A DNA stretch of 64,000 bases from Bicyclus anynana (Eukaryota; Arthropoda; Insecta; Lepidoptera; Nymphalidae), in assembly GCF_947172395.1 (NCBI RefSeq), contig NC_069099.1, positions 9,119,740 through 9,183,739 of the forward strand, read 5' to 3'. Position numbers and translations under genes: made by a program. Each line of letters starts with the position of its first letter. Within the stretch, counting starts at the first letter, position 1. Shown here in pieces: positions 1-10,394 of the stretch. The notes beneath the pieces were generated by a model. It had not been told where the DNA came from and made no database searches. It saw only the letters and a program-made list of their open reading frames with translations.

Positions 1-252
1 CAAGTATGACGAAAACAAATCTGTCACGCAAGATTTGAATTTAAACGACCCTCCTTACTTTTTCTCTAAAGAGGCTTTTAACGGTGAAATTCTGGGAGGT
101 ATTTGTGGAACGAGTTCAGTTAGCACGCTTGCTGGCGGGTTGAAAAGGCTTTAATGGCTGCTCGCTGTGGTGTAAGCTATTTTCAGGTGCCATTACAAAG
201 TTTTAACACTATAATATTATACCTACGTACTTACGTGTGTTATACTTTTGAT
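1..252. other. No feature recognised
   Basis: AT-rich single-copy-looking sequence. No coding signal, repeat match or RNA fold stands out. Confidence 0.5.
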
Positions 253-558
253 TCGTCATTGACAACCCATATTCGGCTCACTGGTGAACATGATTCTCCT
301 TTCATAATATTCTTATTATGAAAGGAGGGTTAGGCTAATAGTCCACCACGTTGGCCCAATGCGGATTGGCAGGCTACACACACGTAGAAAATTAGGAAAA
401 TGATCAAGAAGGTTTCAGGTATTTCAACGTTTGAAGCACGTGATATTTAATTTCTTAAAATGCACATACCTGAAAACTTGGAGATGCATGTTCCGGGCAA
501 GATTCAAACCTACACCCTCTGAATTAAAACCAGAGATAGTATCCACTATCACGATATA
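253..558 (-). repeat. SINE-A copy, diverged, full span
   Basis: The antisense strand carries the whole SINE-A layout: degraded tRNA-like head (about 490-558), middle motif GTGATATTTAATTTCTTAAA, the GCATTGGGCC box, and the end GTTGTCAATGACG. The B box is damaged (attcaaacc instead of attcgaacc). The small hairpin that in other copies reads CCTCTCA..TGAGAGG is enlarged here to a 13-bp stem at about 298-328. An old copy. Confidence 0.8.
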
Positions 559-795
559 CAGAGTAAATATTGAATAAAGCAGGTGGTACTTTTAAGATCA
601 TTTTATAGTAAACAAGTAATCAAACAATAGAATGTAGTTCTAATATTTTTGAAGTAAACAAAGGGTCTATGAATGCAGTATGTACTAAAGAGACAGTAAA
701 ATTCAAATATGGCCTCCGGTATGTCAAACACTGTTTGTGTCAGCGTATAAAAGGCCGATATATATATCCGATATAGATATATACCGATATCTAAC
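559..795. other. AT-rich spacer with GATATA-type cryptic repeat
   Basis: Positions 757-792 are a GATATA/TATATC cryptic simple repeat. Nothing else is seen before the LINE end that starts near 796. Confidence 0.4.
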
Positions 796-1046
796 GTCAC
801 CCGGACGTGAGTTTTCTAACTCACGATCTTGGGGGCGTCCGGACTGATTCACTCAGGTCACGGTTACTCCCTCTTGAACGGCCCTCTAAGCCGAGGTCCG
901 AGTCTCATAGGAGAGTCGTTCCGTCCTCTGTCTTTCTTTCAGTCTTCGGGTCTCATCAGGCGATGCTTCTGCGCTCGCCCAACCGCCCTGGTGTCACCGT
1001 AGTGGTTCCGCAGCTAACGGCTCTTACTCAACAAGAAAAAAAAAGA
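796..1046 (+). mobile_element. LINE-alpha 3' end, 5'-truncated, with poly(A)
   Basis: GC-richer block (CACCCGGACGTGAG... CTAACGGCTCTTACTCAAC) ending in an A-rich run at 1034-1044. It is homologous to the longer copy at 18319-18727, which begins further upstream. The A tail and truncated left end are what reverse transcription from the 3' end would leave. The clade was not determined. The 83-codon ORF across it (807-1058) is a by-product of its base composition. Confidence 0.7.
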
Positions 1047-1689
1047 GGCCATAGTTAGTCACCAGCGGACAAAACATTACACATTCTATGAAGACGATGT
1101 GTACTCGACTTCGCATCTACTCCATTAACTCAATTTAACTCAGAACCATGCAATAAAACCGTATGCACACTTCTCTGAAACCTTTGTTCTTACATAACGT
1201 AAGCAAGTAATATAGTAAGTACTTTCTTTTTCTTCGACGACTAATTCTCTTTAGGCATAGTAACTAGGGCTTTCTTATATTGCCTTTTACTTCAATGTGC
1301 AAAACAAAAATGTATGCTTACGATGTAATAAAAAGTAACTATCGATGGCTAGGTTTCATTACTTATCGAAAGCCCTAACCATTTAAGTATCTCTAAATAT
1401 GCAAATGTCTATAAGAATACAATTTATGGTTGGCGCACACTTAGCAGATGCCAGGGAAAATTCTTCTACCCGATGTTACTAAATAAAACATTTCGAATGC
1501 TTCGTTCAAAATTAATGTGAATTTGCAGGCATGGCCTACCAGATTTACTCCTCCTCTAAAACGTCGAGATTTAATAGAACCCGATAATCATCGAAAAACA
1601 TAAATCAATATAACCTATTTAGTACTTACTTAGTAACTAGCTGGAAGTTATGAAAGATATTTCAACAACACAGGACAAGCGTCCTTTCA
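1047..1689. other. No feature recognised
   Basis: AT-rich sequence without long ORF, tandem repeat or recognisable element. Confidence 0.5.
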
Positions 1690-1942
1690 TAATCATCATT
1701 ATCAACCCATATTCATCTTACTGCTTAGCACGAGTCTCCTCTCAGAATACGAGGGGTTAAGCCAATATTCCACCACGTTGGCGGATTGGCAGACTTCACA
1801 CACGTAGAGAATTAAGAAAATTCTTAGGTTTGCAGGTGTTTTCCTTAACCGTTTAAGACACATGATTTAATTTCTTAAAATGCACATAACTGAAAAGTTG
1901 GAGGTTCATGCCGGATTCGAACTTTCGCCCTTTAGCTTTATC
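1690..1942 (-). repeat. SINE-A copy with broken head
   Basis: The antisense strand reads the SINE-A tail (from 1690), the GTGGTGG box with a short deletion, the GTGATATTTAATTT-like middle and AACTTTTCAGTTATGTGC. The tRNA-like head is cut or scrambled beyond the B box (GCCGGATTCGAAC at about 1910-1922). Confidence 0.8.
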
Positions 1943-2599
1943 AAACACGCAGTAGAGAAATAGTTTTCGAAAAAGGCGAAGTCTGTCAAACATCAGCGCA
2001 CGTGTCGGTAAATAGCAATATGTTATTAACCATGGAATTTTCAAGTGGGATAATCTTTGGTGCTTTAGAGGACAAAATCATGCTGTTTCCCACCTAGGAT
2101 AATCACTACAAATAATTAAAAAAAAATTCGGCCGTCGCGTCCCAAGTCTGCGCTGGCCGTTATTTTTATTTTACCGTATATCTGCCAAATCTCTGAATTT
2201 AAGCAATGATAGTAATTTTCATGAAATGTTAAACCCTACATAAGATTAAGGTTTGACAAGGGTCAATCCGATGGCTTTATATACTAACATCTATACGACA
2301 TTCAGATTGGCATATTTCTATTTAATTGTAGATAATAATGGTCATTTATATGATGAATTTGAGAATACTGCCTATAAAGTATATTTGTATGATTTTATGA
2401 ATTTTTGTTTGGAAAATTACAGAATCATTTAAAAATGGATGGTATTATTAGTAGGTACCTAGTAGTTATTGTACAAATTGTAGATTTAATTTTAAGTAAA
2501 ATAAGCTATTCAATCAGGTATCGTTTTATTTATCGCAATAATAATGAAGAGTAGAGTGCATACACGACGCTAAAACCGTTCTAACTAGATTTATATTAA
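1943..2599. other. No feature recognised
   Basis: AT-rich stretch with a short GC patch near 2128-2155. No supported element. Confidence 0.45.
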
Positions 2600-2903
2600 A
2601 CTAGCCGACGCCCCGCTAGGCTGTATTTTACTCGCGTAATTCCAAGTTATTGTAGGGGGCAATGATATTAAATACTGTTAGATGTGTTATATACATAAAT
2701 ATATAATGGGATTAAGGACAAAATTGAGTCAGTGTTGTAGCCTATTATTCGGATCACTTTTTGCGGTGATTTTGTAAGGACGTAACCGATCCATAGTATA
2801 AAGTTATCATTGGTAGAGGGTAAATCTCTAAAGAGATCTCATAAGAGTAATCTCTAAAAAGTTTTTTACCACAGTCTTTACCTTTTTATAATATTAGTAT
2901 GGA
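2600..2903 (-). mobile_element. Hel-2 type non-autonomous Helitron, degraded
   Basis: The left edge CTAGCCGACGCCCCGC is the reverse complement of a Helitron 3' end. The right edge carries TTTATAATATTAGTATGG, the reverse complement of the 5' end TCTATACTAATATTATAAA. The roughly 300-bp middle is diverged. No coding capacity. Confidence 0.6.
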
Positions 2904-3367
2904 CTACCACGTATACATTATGGGTTATTTTAGCCCTATCATATATGACATTATATTGTATTAATAAAACATATCCAAAAGCTTCTGTTTTTTTATTTAG
3001 TTATTAATTAATGAAAAATAATAATGGATTGACTATATCACTCAGACTGGAACAACTACAGGTTTTGTTGCATTGCGATAAATGGTTCACCCTTTTAGAA
3101 AAATAAAAAGAAAGCTAATTAAATAGCGAACGATGTCACGGGCGTCCGGTAGTATTTAATAGGACATGGTCCTTAGGTGATGTACCTATTATTGCTATTG
3201 CTCTAGTTCTTTTATTTCAGGCGAAATCTACAAAGTTATCCAGAGTGGTAACTAGAGATGAATGTCTAGAACATTAGCACCAGATGGCTCGCTTAATTGG
3301 GTCTATCTGAAACTTAATGAATTCTCACCAAGGTATATTAAGTATTTCAAGTGAAATATATTTAATA

Positions 3368-3586
3368 CTAGCGGACGCCCGCGACTTCATCCGCGTGGAA
3401 TTCAGTTTTTCACAAATCCCGCTGGAGCCATGTATTTTTCCGGGATGAAAAGTAGCCTATGTGTTAATTCAGAGTAAATTCTATTTCCATTCCAAATTTC
3501 AGCCAAATCGCTTCAGTAGCCGCGTAGGAGGTACAAACATACACACTTACACACAAACTTTCACCTATTTATTATTAGTGTTATAG
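3368..3586 (-). mobile_element. Hel-1 Helitron, near full length
   Basis: Begins with CTAGCGGACGCCCGCG, the reverse complement of the Helitron 3' hairpin plus CTAG end. It ends with TTATTATTAGTG near 3581. Internal text (ttcagttttTCACAAATCCCGC, TTCAGCCAAATCGCTTCAG) matches the copies at 15133, 17397 and 56959. Non-coding, presumably moved by a Helitron replicase encoded elsewhere. Confidence 0.8.
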
Positions 3587-3590
3587 TTTG

Positions 3591-3758
3591 TCTATACCAA
3601 TATTATAAAGAGGTAAAGTGTGTGGTGTTGTAGTGAGTAACATCAGAATTAACTGAACCGATTTTGAAAATTCTTTAAGCCATATTATTTCCGAGTATCA
3701 TATTTTATTATTCCCGTATTCTAACGGGAACTGCTCGGGTAAAACCACGGGCCTAAAA
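3591..3758 (+). mobile_element. Hel-2 Helitron, 3' end decayed
   Basis: Starts TCTATACCAATATTATAAAG immediately after the inverted Hel-1 copy. Internal ATTCTAACGGGAACTG and AAACCACG blocks match other Hel-2 copies. The terminal CTAG is not recognisable. The two Helitrons lie tail-out, 5' end to 5' end. Confidence 0.65.
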
Positions 3759-4696
3759 CTCTTTAAAAATATTTCATTGTTCATGACACTTACTAATTTT
3801 ATTTCCGATTTACCTGTTCCTATAATGTTTTTTCTTCATGTCCCTTATCTTGATTAACTTTATAACAAAAAAACCTTCAATTTATAGTTTAGATTATGCC
3901 ATGACATTAACAATAAATTTAACCTAAATAAACAGTAGTAAGAAAGCTTATTTATTTAATTTATTAATCTGGTACAAAACGACTAAGTTATTAAAGTTTT
4001 GATACATTTACATACAAAAAGATAATAAGACATGAAAATCAACATTGAATAAAATGAAATGCATTCCATAGAGTTGTTTATAAATATTCAAAGGCTTTAA
4101 TGAAGCCTTTGAATGAGTTCAGTATGAAAGCAAATGTTTTTGACTATTCCAGCAAGCACGGGCTAGTTCTTGGTAGTCTATTTCTTTTGTGTCGTATTCT
4201 GGAAATAGATCTTTTATTAACATTATATTTTACGATTCCATAAATGATGTGTTCTGCACTTTATTATATAATATACCGTTTCATATATAGGGTGTTCCAT
4301 AAATAGTACGTACATACTCTGATAGCTGACTGCGTTATTTTATGCGTTAATATATATTGCGTTATTTTAGTAGGGGCCTTGATGTCTGCTTTCACTCTGT
4401 AGAGTATGTACTATTTACTGGACATCCTGTATATATCGTTATATTAGGTACCTGTATATCGTTTCACCCGAACATTTTCCTTTTCATCACATTTCCACGA
4501 TTCAATATTGTTAAGCGTTGTCATTTCGTAAAGAGCTTTCTGAAAAGCAAGGAATCGTTTCAAAGGGTTTCACAGCTTCCCGGGTGGTACATTACCGCTA
4601 TTTTGCGAAATAAATTTCAAAGTATTTTGTGATCTACATTACTATGATCTACTATTGAAATTCTTACCTAAATTCACATTGTATGCTGTCACTATT
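3759..4696. other. No feature recognised
   Basis: AT-rich sequence. The 91-codon ORF at 4357-4632 has no recognisable domain. Near 4080-4110 a short self-complementary stretch (AAAGGCTTTAATGAAGCCTTT) could fold. Confidence 0.45.
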
Positions 4697-4931
4697 ACTA
4701 TTTACTATTACTATGCAAATAATGCTTGTCTCAAACGGTGAAGGAAAACATCGTGAGGAAACCTGCATACCAGAGAATTTCTTAATTCTCTGCGTGTGTG
4801 AAGTCTGCCAATCCGCACTTGGCCAGCGTGGTGGACTATTGGCCTAACCCCTCTCATTCTGAGCGGAGACTCGAGCTCAGCAGTGAGCCGAATATGGGTT
4901 GATGGCGACGACTATTTACTATTAGTATGCA
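4697..4931 (+). repeat. 5'-truncated SINE-A with 21-bp target duplication
   Basis: The body (4718-4910) starts inside SINE-A at TGTCTCAAACGGTGAAGG and runs through the GTGGTGG box to the tail GGGTTGATGGCGACG. It is bounded by ACTATTTACTATTACTATGCA (4697-4717) and a copy with one mismatch at 4911-4931. Truncation at the 5' end plus a target duplication is the mark of target-primed reverse transcription, so this copy shows the insertion boundary cleanly. Confidence 0.85.
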
Positions 4932-4940
4932 TTGCACCTC

Positions 4941-5132
4941 AATCATCATTCATCATTCATTATCAACCCATATTCCTAATTCACATAAACTCATAAAAGT
5001 TTATCCTTCACCGTTTGAGACACGTGATATTTAATTTCTTAAAATGCAAACAACTGAAAAGTTGGACCGGATTCGAACCCACACCCTCCGGAATCAGAGG
5101 CAGAGGTCATATCCACTGGGCTATCACAGCTC
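4941..5132 (-). repeat. SINE-A copy with internal deletion, intact tRNA head
   Basis: The antisense strand opens with GAGCTGTGATAGCCCAGTGG (A-box region) and GGTTCGAATCC (B box), keeps AACTTTT and the GTGATATTTAATTT middle, lacks most of the GTGGTGG domain, and ends in ATGAATGATGATTG. It faces the copy at 4697-4931 tail to tail. Confidence 0.85.
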
Positions 5133-5203
5133 AAACCATTCGATGTTTTATTATATCAAAAGTAAACAGTGGATAATACCTACTACTTACAGTTCGTTTT
5201 GTA

Positions 5204-5310
5204 TAGCATGGTGCGGGTGACAGTTCGTTTCGCTCTTGAAAGTTGCCGCATTTCGCGATAATAGTACGTATTATGGACGTCATAAGGCTACTGTCACCGT
5301 ACCCATGCTA
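5204..5310. mobile_element. Small fold-back (MITE-like) element
   Basis: TAGCATGGTGCGGGTGACAGT (5204-5224) pairs with ACTGTCACCGTACCCATGCTA (5290-5310) apart from small slips, enclosing about 65 bp. Length and structure fit a miniature inverted-repeat element. No sure target duplication. Confidence 0.55.
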
Positions 5311-5624
5311 TCTGAAAAACACTATAGTATGCTTAATTACGTTTTAGCGGAGTTTAGTTTGATCCCTGTGGGAAATACCTTGAAAACTTTACAGACACAC
5401 CTTATATGCATTTAAAATGAAGCTCAAATTCTATATTATTATTAAAATCAATTATAAAATATATGTACTGTAGTTCACAAACTACAACAGTTTATTCAAG
5501 GTACTTTTAAAGTCAAATTAAATTAATTATTATTTATGATAAAACAAAATCTAATTAAAAATTATATGCAAGCTAAATTCCCAAATCTATATTTCTCTTC
5601 AGCTTGGTAGGGTTAGAACTGTGT
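5311..5624. other. No feature recognised
   Basis: AT-rich spacer between the fold-back element and SINE-C. Confidence 0.45.
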
Positions 5625-5888
5625 AGTAAATAAATAAATATAAATATACTTAAACAATACACATCACTATCTAGCTCCAAAGTAAGCATACACAGTAGCT
5701 TGTGTTATGGGTGCTAGGATAGTTGATATTATAATATTAATATACAATTATATACTACATATAATGTATAAATACACATAGACACTGGAAAACACCCATG
5801 CTCATCACACAAAAAAAATCAGTAGTGGCCGGCCACGGCCGTGGATGCAGAAAGCAGGGTCACTACCCACTGCGCCACGCGGCCGTCA
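5625..5888 (-). repeat. SINE-C, full-length tRNA-derived SINE
   Basis: On the antisense strand the head reads GACGGCCGCGTGGCGCAGTG, GGTAGTGACCCTGCTTTCTG (tRNA A-box region), then a damaged B-box region, GTGTGATGAGCATGGGTGTT, a long AT body, CCATAACACAAGCTAC and the tail TATTTATTTATTTA. The layout is that of a common lepidopteran tRNA SINE. Its tail is an AT-rich repeat rather than the ATG repeat of SINE-A, so a different LINE partner is likely. Confidence 0.8.
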
Positions 5889-5924
5889 AAGCCCTTTGTG
5901 TAGTAGAGCCTTTTGTGACATTGT

Positions 5925-6015
5925 GTGAAAGTAATACTGCCATGCTTATATCTGCAGCCAAGCAGTATCGCTGTTTCCAGGTCTTGAGGGGTCTAGCTGG
6001 TACATTACAGGTATA
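5925..6015. repeat. Dispersed relative of the 68-bp tandem unit
   Basis: TATATCTGCAGCCAAGCAGT...TGTTTCCAGGTCTTGAGGGG resembles the unit at 57475-58018 (TATTTCTGCTGCCAAGCAGC...TGTTTCGGTCTCTGGAG). Here it is single copy and abuts SINE-C. Confidence 0.5.
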
Positions 6016-6048
6016 TCAGGATTAACGCCTAAATATCAAGTTTACAAG

Positions 6049-6796
6049 CAGTGGCAGAGCTAGGTAACTCTGGTGCAAATAAAAAAGCTTCTTTATCGTG
6101 AGCTCTTTCTGTGCACTGCAGGCTAGGTAATATAAATATTAAACATAAACTGGATCAGTTTAGTTTATGCCATTATGATCCAGTTACGTAGGTCCAATTT
6201 CGAGAAAGAATTGAACCGCCGAATCCAAGGGCTGCTTTCGGGGTATTTCGCGACATCTTTTCGTGATCGAATCAGAAATGAGGAGATCCGCAGAAGAACC
6301 AAAGTCACCGACATAGCTCAATGAGTTGCGAAGCAAAAGTGTCAATGGGCGGGGCACATAGTTAGAAGAGCCGATGGATGTTGGGGTCCCAAAGTGCTGG
6401 AATGGCGACCCTGCACTAGTTGGACTGACGACATCAAGCGAATCGCAGGGATTCGCTGGATGCAGGTGGCTCAGTATCATGATATTTGGAAGTCCCTATG
6501 TCCTGCAGTGGACATTCACCGGCTTATATGATGAGGATGATGATGAGTGACATAAAATACAATATAAATAGTACATAATACTTGATGTAGGTATGAGGCA
6601 ATAAAACGAAATGAAAATATTAAAGCATTTATTTAAGTTGCGATGATTTAAGTCGGGTTGCAACTTGTCATATTTATTTAGAAATGGGATAAATTTTCGG
6701 AATTTTGATCGATATTTTCTGTTAAGGGATTCGGAGGCCCCCTGAGCTTGAGGGCCCCTGGGTACTGCACCGCCTAGCTCCTGGGTAGCGACGCCA
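6049..6796. mobile_element. Possible hAT-like remnant around an RTE fragment
   Basis: CAGTGGCAGAGCTAGG (6049) and, inverted, AGCTCCTGGGTAGCGACGCCAC (6775-6796) resemble each other and the motif CAGTGGCGTAGCTAG also found at 61645. hAT ends often begin CAGTGG or CAGGGG. No 8-bp target duplication is visible and the ends match only in part, so the call is weak. Confidence 0.25.
6230..6548 (+). pseudogene. RTE-type LINE reverse transcriptase C-terminus, broken
   Basis: Reads as the end of a non-LTR reverse transcriptase: RDRIRNEEIRRRTKVTDIAQ, then a stop, VAKQKCQWAGHIVRRADG, WGPKVLEWRP, then after an in-frame deletion of about ten residues SWTDDIKRIAGIRWMQVAQY, and a 3' tail of GATGAGGATGATGATGAG. 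This C-terminal pattern (GHIVRR, WGPKVLEW, RWTDDI, Q.YRDVWKS) is known from RTE-like elements of moths and butterflies. Only the 3' end is present. Confidence 0.85.
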
Positions 6797-7059
6797 CATT
6801 TGATGGGGGTACACGGTACAGGGTGATAAGTTTTAACTCTATAACTATCAATATCAGATGATTATGATGATTTTTAAGGTCAGACGACTAACGTGATCCG
6901 AGTGGGTGTAAACATTTTTAAAGAAAATTTTGTGGAGGAAAGAAAAGTACAGTATTTTCAAGCCCAACCAAGACTCGAACTCAGGACATCGTGGACTAAC
7001 GGCGCAGTTATCGTCATTTATATTTGCTGTATATTGGTTACTAACAAGGACAGAGGATT
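6797..7059. other. No feature recognised
   Basis: Spacer. The 86-codon ORF at 6893-7153 partly overlaps SINE-B and is not supported as a gene. Confidence 0.4.
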
Positions 7060-7193
7060 TTATTTTAATTTTTACAACTTAGCTCTTGAACCCCAAACTC
7101 ACCTGATGGTAAGTGATGATGCGATCTATGATGGAAGCGGGCTAATTTGTTAAGAGGAGGATCAAAATCCACACCCCTCTCGGTTTCTACACG
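7060..7193 (-). repeat. SINE-B 3' half, cut at a Helitron junction
   Basis: Antisense SINE-B text from the tail (about 7060) through CACTTACCATCAGGTGAG to GTGTAGAAACCGAGAGGGG. It stops exactly where Hel-1 sequence begins at 7194, which suggests the Helitron or a deletion removed the tRNA head. Confidence 0.75.
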
Positions 7194-7364
7194 AATTTGC
7201 TATTTGGCTGAAATTTGGAATAGAAATAGATTTTACTTCTGATTAACATATGATCATTTCATTTCCAGCCTAAGGGGTACTTTTTATCCCGGAAAAATAG
7301 ATGGTTCCCGCGGGATGAGTGAAGAAATTAATTCCACGCGGACGAAGTCGCGGGCATCCGCTAT
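7194..7364 (+). mobile_element. Hel-1 Helitron, 5'-truncated
   Basis: GGCTGAAATTTGGAATAGAA, a TTTATCCCGGAAAAAT block, CCCGCGGGAT and the 3' hairpin region CCACGCGGACGAAGTCGCGG ending GCATCCGCTAT, where CTAG has mutated to CTAT. Confidence 0.75.
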
Positions 7365-7726
7365 TTGATTAATAAAGTAAAATGTTCAAATACCTAGGCC
7401 TATAAATAAATATTTATTCGGGCGTTCTGTGATGTCGGTTCAGCTGTAATTAATTGATGATTCCAAAACTATTCTCGTAAATTTCTCTCAGTTACTCGAA
7501 GTTTTGAAAGATCAACAAGATGGTGGTCTCTAGGTGATTACCTCTATAACTATCAATATCTAAAGTCTAACAAGATTGTACCTACTGTAATTTTAACGTA
7601 ATCCTATCCTATGATCTGCCTGACCTAGGGACTAGAACTCAGGACCTCAGCTTCCGAAGTCGAATAACAAAACAGTTGGATCGTATACAGTTATTTTACG
7701 TAGGCTTATTTTACTCGTACAAATAC
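7365..7726. other. No feature recognised
   Basis: AT-rich spacer. CTAGGGACTAGAACTCAGGACC near 7625 resembles a decayed tRNA-like B-box region, too degraded to call. Confidence 0.35.
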
Positions 7727-8156
7727 TTTTTAACCGACTTTAAAAAAAGGAGTTTTCAATTCGAGTCCTCAAGAGGTAGAGTTTTTTGAAAGGTTTGACA
7801 ATTTGTGAATATTCTACCACCGGTTTGTCTGAACTTCGTAATTTCTTAACCAATTTTGAAATTTTTTGTTTTGTTTGAATGTGTATACTCCTGAAATGGT
7901 CCCATTGTCACCATATAAGAATCTGATGATGGGATCCTGGGAAAATCGAGGGAAAGTTTTAAAAATTGTAAGGACAAATATAGCATTTTATATTTTTTCC
8001 ATTAACCTTTTTATAGCACTACAACTTAATGAAGGTCTGGAGTCGATCTGATGATGGAGTCGAAACACGAGGGAACTCTTTAACGGTTAACCGCCTTCAA
8101 ACTGTGTTATTATATTATATATATTATATAGAACTTTAGAAGTCGGTTGATTTTTT
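7727..8156 (+). mobile_element. MITE-1, complete
   Basis: Terminal inverted repeats TTTTAACCGACTT (7727) and AAGTCGGTTGATTTT (8140-8156). Internal signatures TGGTCCCATTGTCACC and TCTGATGATGGGATCCTGGG recur in the inverted copy at 47528-47819. No transposase coding. Confidence 0.75.
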
Positions 8157-8321
8157 TTAATTTTTTTTTTTATTTATGATGTTTATTAATTAATTACATT
8201 CATTATACTTCCTATGTGAAGATGAAAGCCGATCCAATTGCTTCTGAGCTTTTTTTGTCATCAATAAATTCATGAATTGTTTAATAAGTTTGCTGCAATA
8301 GATCGAGGTACGAGTAAGTTC

Positions 8322-8477
8322 CTCATCATTATCATCACCATTATCAGCCGATGGATGTCCACTGCTGGACATAGGGCTTCTGTATAGACTTCCAAACATC
8401 ACGGTTTCGAGCCGCCAGCATCCAGCGGCTCAATGCAACTTACTTGATTTCCTCGATCCATCTAGTGGGTCGAGGTA
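8322..8477 (-). pseudogene. RTE LINE extreme 3' end
   Basis: The antisense strand reads TRWIEEIK, then after the core RDVWKSIQKPYVQQWTSIG-like text and a tail of TGATAATGGTGATGATAATGATGAGG. It is 5'-truncated to about 150 bp, the same terminal segment as at 28190-28338. Confidence 0.75.
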
Positions 8478-8820
8478 GTTACTGTACAATAATAATAGAA
8501 TTGTAAAATTAAGGACCGGATGTTTGATGAAATGATGAAAATTGTTCTGAATTGTGTTAATTAAAGTTTCAGTTCTAATCTAATTAAATGTCCTCGTTGA
8601 AATTGCCTCATAAATTTCCTAAATAGCTCGAACTTTCCGAAGAATTCGCAAGATGGTGTTACTGTGTGAATTTATTGAAAGTAAGGAAGTGAGGCGGGTG
8701 AAACATTAAGTTAAATGTTTACATTAGGCAGCGCCGGTCTTGAATCCAATGGGAAATAATGTGATACAAACTCAGAACATACATGCCCTTAAGTTCCACT
8801 TCAAACATTGCAATACTAGA
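8478..8820. other. No feature recognised
   Basis: Spacer with no supported element. Confidence 0.4.
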
Positions 8821-8822
8821 AT

Positions 8823-8847
8823 GAAGGTCTGTCGAAGTCAGACCTTC
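8823..8847. other. Short hairpin
   Basis: GAAGGTCTG (8823-8831) and CAGACCTTC (8839-8847) form a perfect 9-bp stem with a 7-nt loop, just outside the inverted-repeat element that starts near 8880. Confidence 0.4.
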
Positions 8848-8880
8848 CACAATTTATAAAATGCAGTTACTGGTGTAAAT

Positions 8881-9695
8881 TTTGTCTCACGACACTGTAA
8901 CTCGATTAAGAAACGGAATAGCTTCGAACAATTCGAGTATCACTTTTTACCTCTAATATATCTACATATACCAGTCAGGTTCGGTATGCACTAGGAACTA
9001 GTGAATACCAGACCTACTTCTTTTTATAAAAGCCAGTCCATTGGCTTTTACATGGATCCAGATCCTCAACCGTCAAGAATAAAGCTAATCAAAAGACAAT
9101 TCTTCTATACTTATATTATAAAGAGGAAAAATTTGTATTTTTGTATTTAACTCTAAAACTACTTGACCGATTCGAAAACTTCTTACATCAATAGAAAGCT
9201 ACATTATTAGGGAATAACATAAACTATAGTTTGTCCCCATTTTCCCACGGGAATGGAAACCACGCAAGTGAAACCGCGTGGTTCTGCTAGTAAAGCAAAA
9301 ACTCTAAGTATTTCTACTGAAGGTTAGCTGTGAAGCTAAGGGTATGGCGACTAATGAATGACATTATATCCAGAAAAATATTAAAAAAAAGTTTGTGGAT
9401 AATTGAGAGAATGGTTCCTTGAAATCCGTTATCAATCTAAGCCTCTATGCTTCAAACTCCATGTTTATCTAGCATATAGTTACGTAGAATAAGGGCTTAG
9501 GCTAATAAACTTTCCGATTTTTAAAAAAGAAACAGGTCTAGCTGTTACAAGTTTTTCTGTACTAATACTGACTGCAGAAGTGTGGTCTAGAAATGTTAGA
9601 GGGACTTGGATTACTCTACTTGATTGGGAGTAACGCTCGGATTGTTCGAAGCTATTCTATTGCTTAATCGAGTTACATTGTCGTGAGATAAAGTT
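8881..9695. mobile_element. DNA transposon remnant with 63-bp inverted ends
   Basis: 8881-8943 (TTTGTCTCACGACACTGTAA... GAATAGCTTCGAACAATTCG) is inverted at 9633-9695, with about nine differences by eye. The enclosed sequence, without the 187-bp Helitron inserted at 9104, is about 500 bp and does not code. Such long imperfect ends fit an old non-autonomous DNA transposon. The superfamily is not assigned because no clear target duplication is visible. Confidence 0.65.
9104..9290 (+). mobile_element. Hel-2 Helitron, full length, nested
   Basis: Begins TCTATACTTATATTATAAAG and ends with the stem ACCACGC...GCGTGGT followed by TCTGCTAG, the classical Helitron 3' layout (hairpin, short spacer, CTAG, then T). 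It lies inside the inverted-repeat element and is therefore younger. Confidence 0.85.
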
Positions 9696-10394
9696 TAACG
9701 ATCCAATTTAATTGGCTACTTTCTTGTGTTCATGATCAGAAAAATAAGTAAAGTGTGCTTAAAATTGAGATGGAAAAACAAATTAAAGAAATGAAATAAT
9801 TAAATTAAGTTAATTATCAACGAAAAAGATCTTATGTAAATGAAAATGTTCGGAACTAAATAATTAAAAAATGTTCTGTCTTTTCTTTCTTATTATTTTT
9901 ATTGAGGGCGTTTGTCCTAGAAAACGTTTTTCACGAAAGCTTATCGGTAACACTTAATCATCAGGAGGAAATTCAAGTGGATTTTCAAGAATCTCATTTA
10001 TCTTGGATATTAAAAAGGGATCGGGTCCTTTTTGTTAAATTAAAATATATTAGAAAAAGTGAATTTTCTAAATGTACTTATTCCTAATGCATATATGTAT
10101 GTATACTTATTATTACAGGCGTTTTTTTAATTTTTCAATGTTATGTTACTAAAGTAATTGATTGGGTTGGATGAATTCCCAGTATCAGTACAAAAAACTT
10201 TCGCAAAAACAATCCACTTGTATTTCGCAATTAGCAACGCTTCGGTAGAGTTTAATTACTCGTAAAGGTGCGATATTGAATCCAGTAGCGTCACTGTCCA
10301 AATTGCCTTTATCGAAGGTAAACAGTGATGGGATTAAGTAACTGGTGTACCTAATTTGTGTTTTATCGTAACGAGGTACTAAACGATTATTTTT
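9696..10394. other. No feature recognised
   Basis: AT-rich. The 61-codon (9902-10087, +) and 78-codon (10185-10421, -) ORFs have no recognisable domain. Confidence 0.4.
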
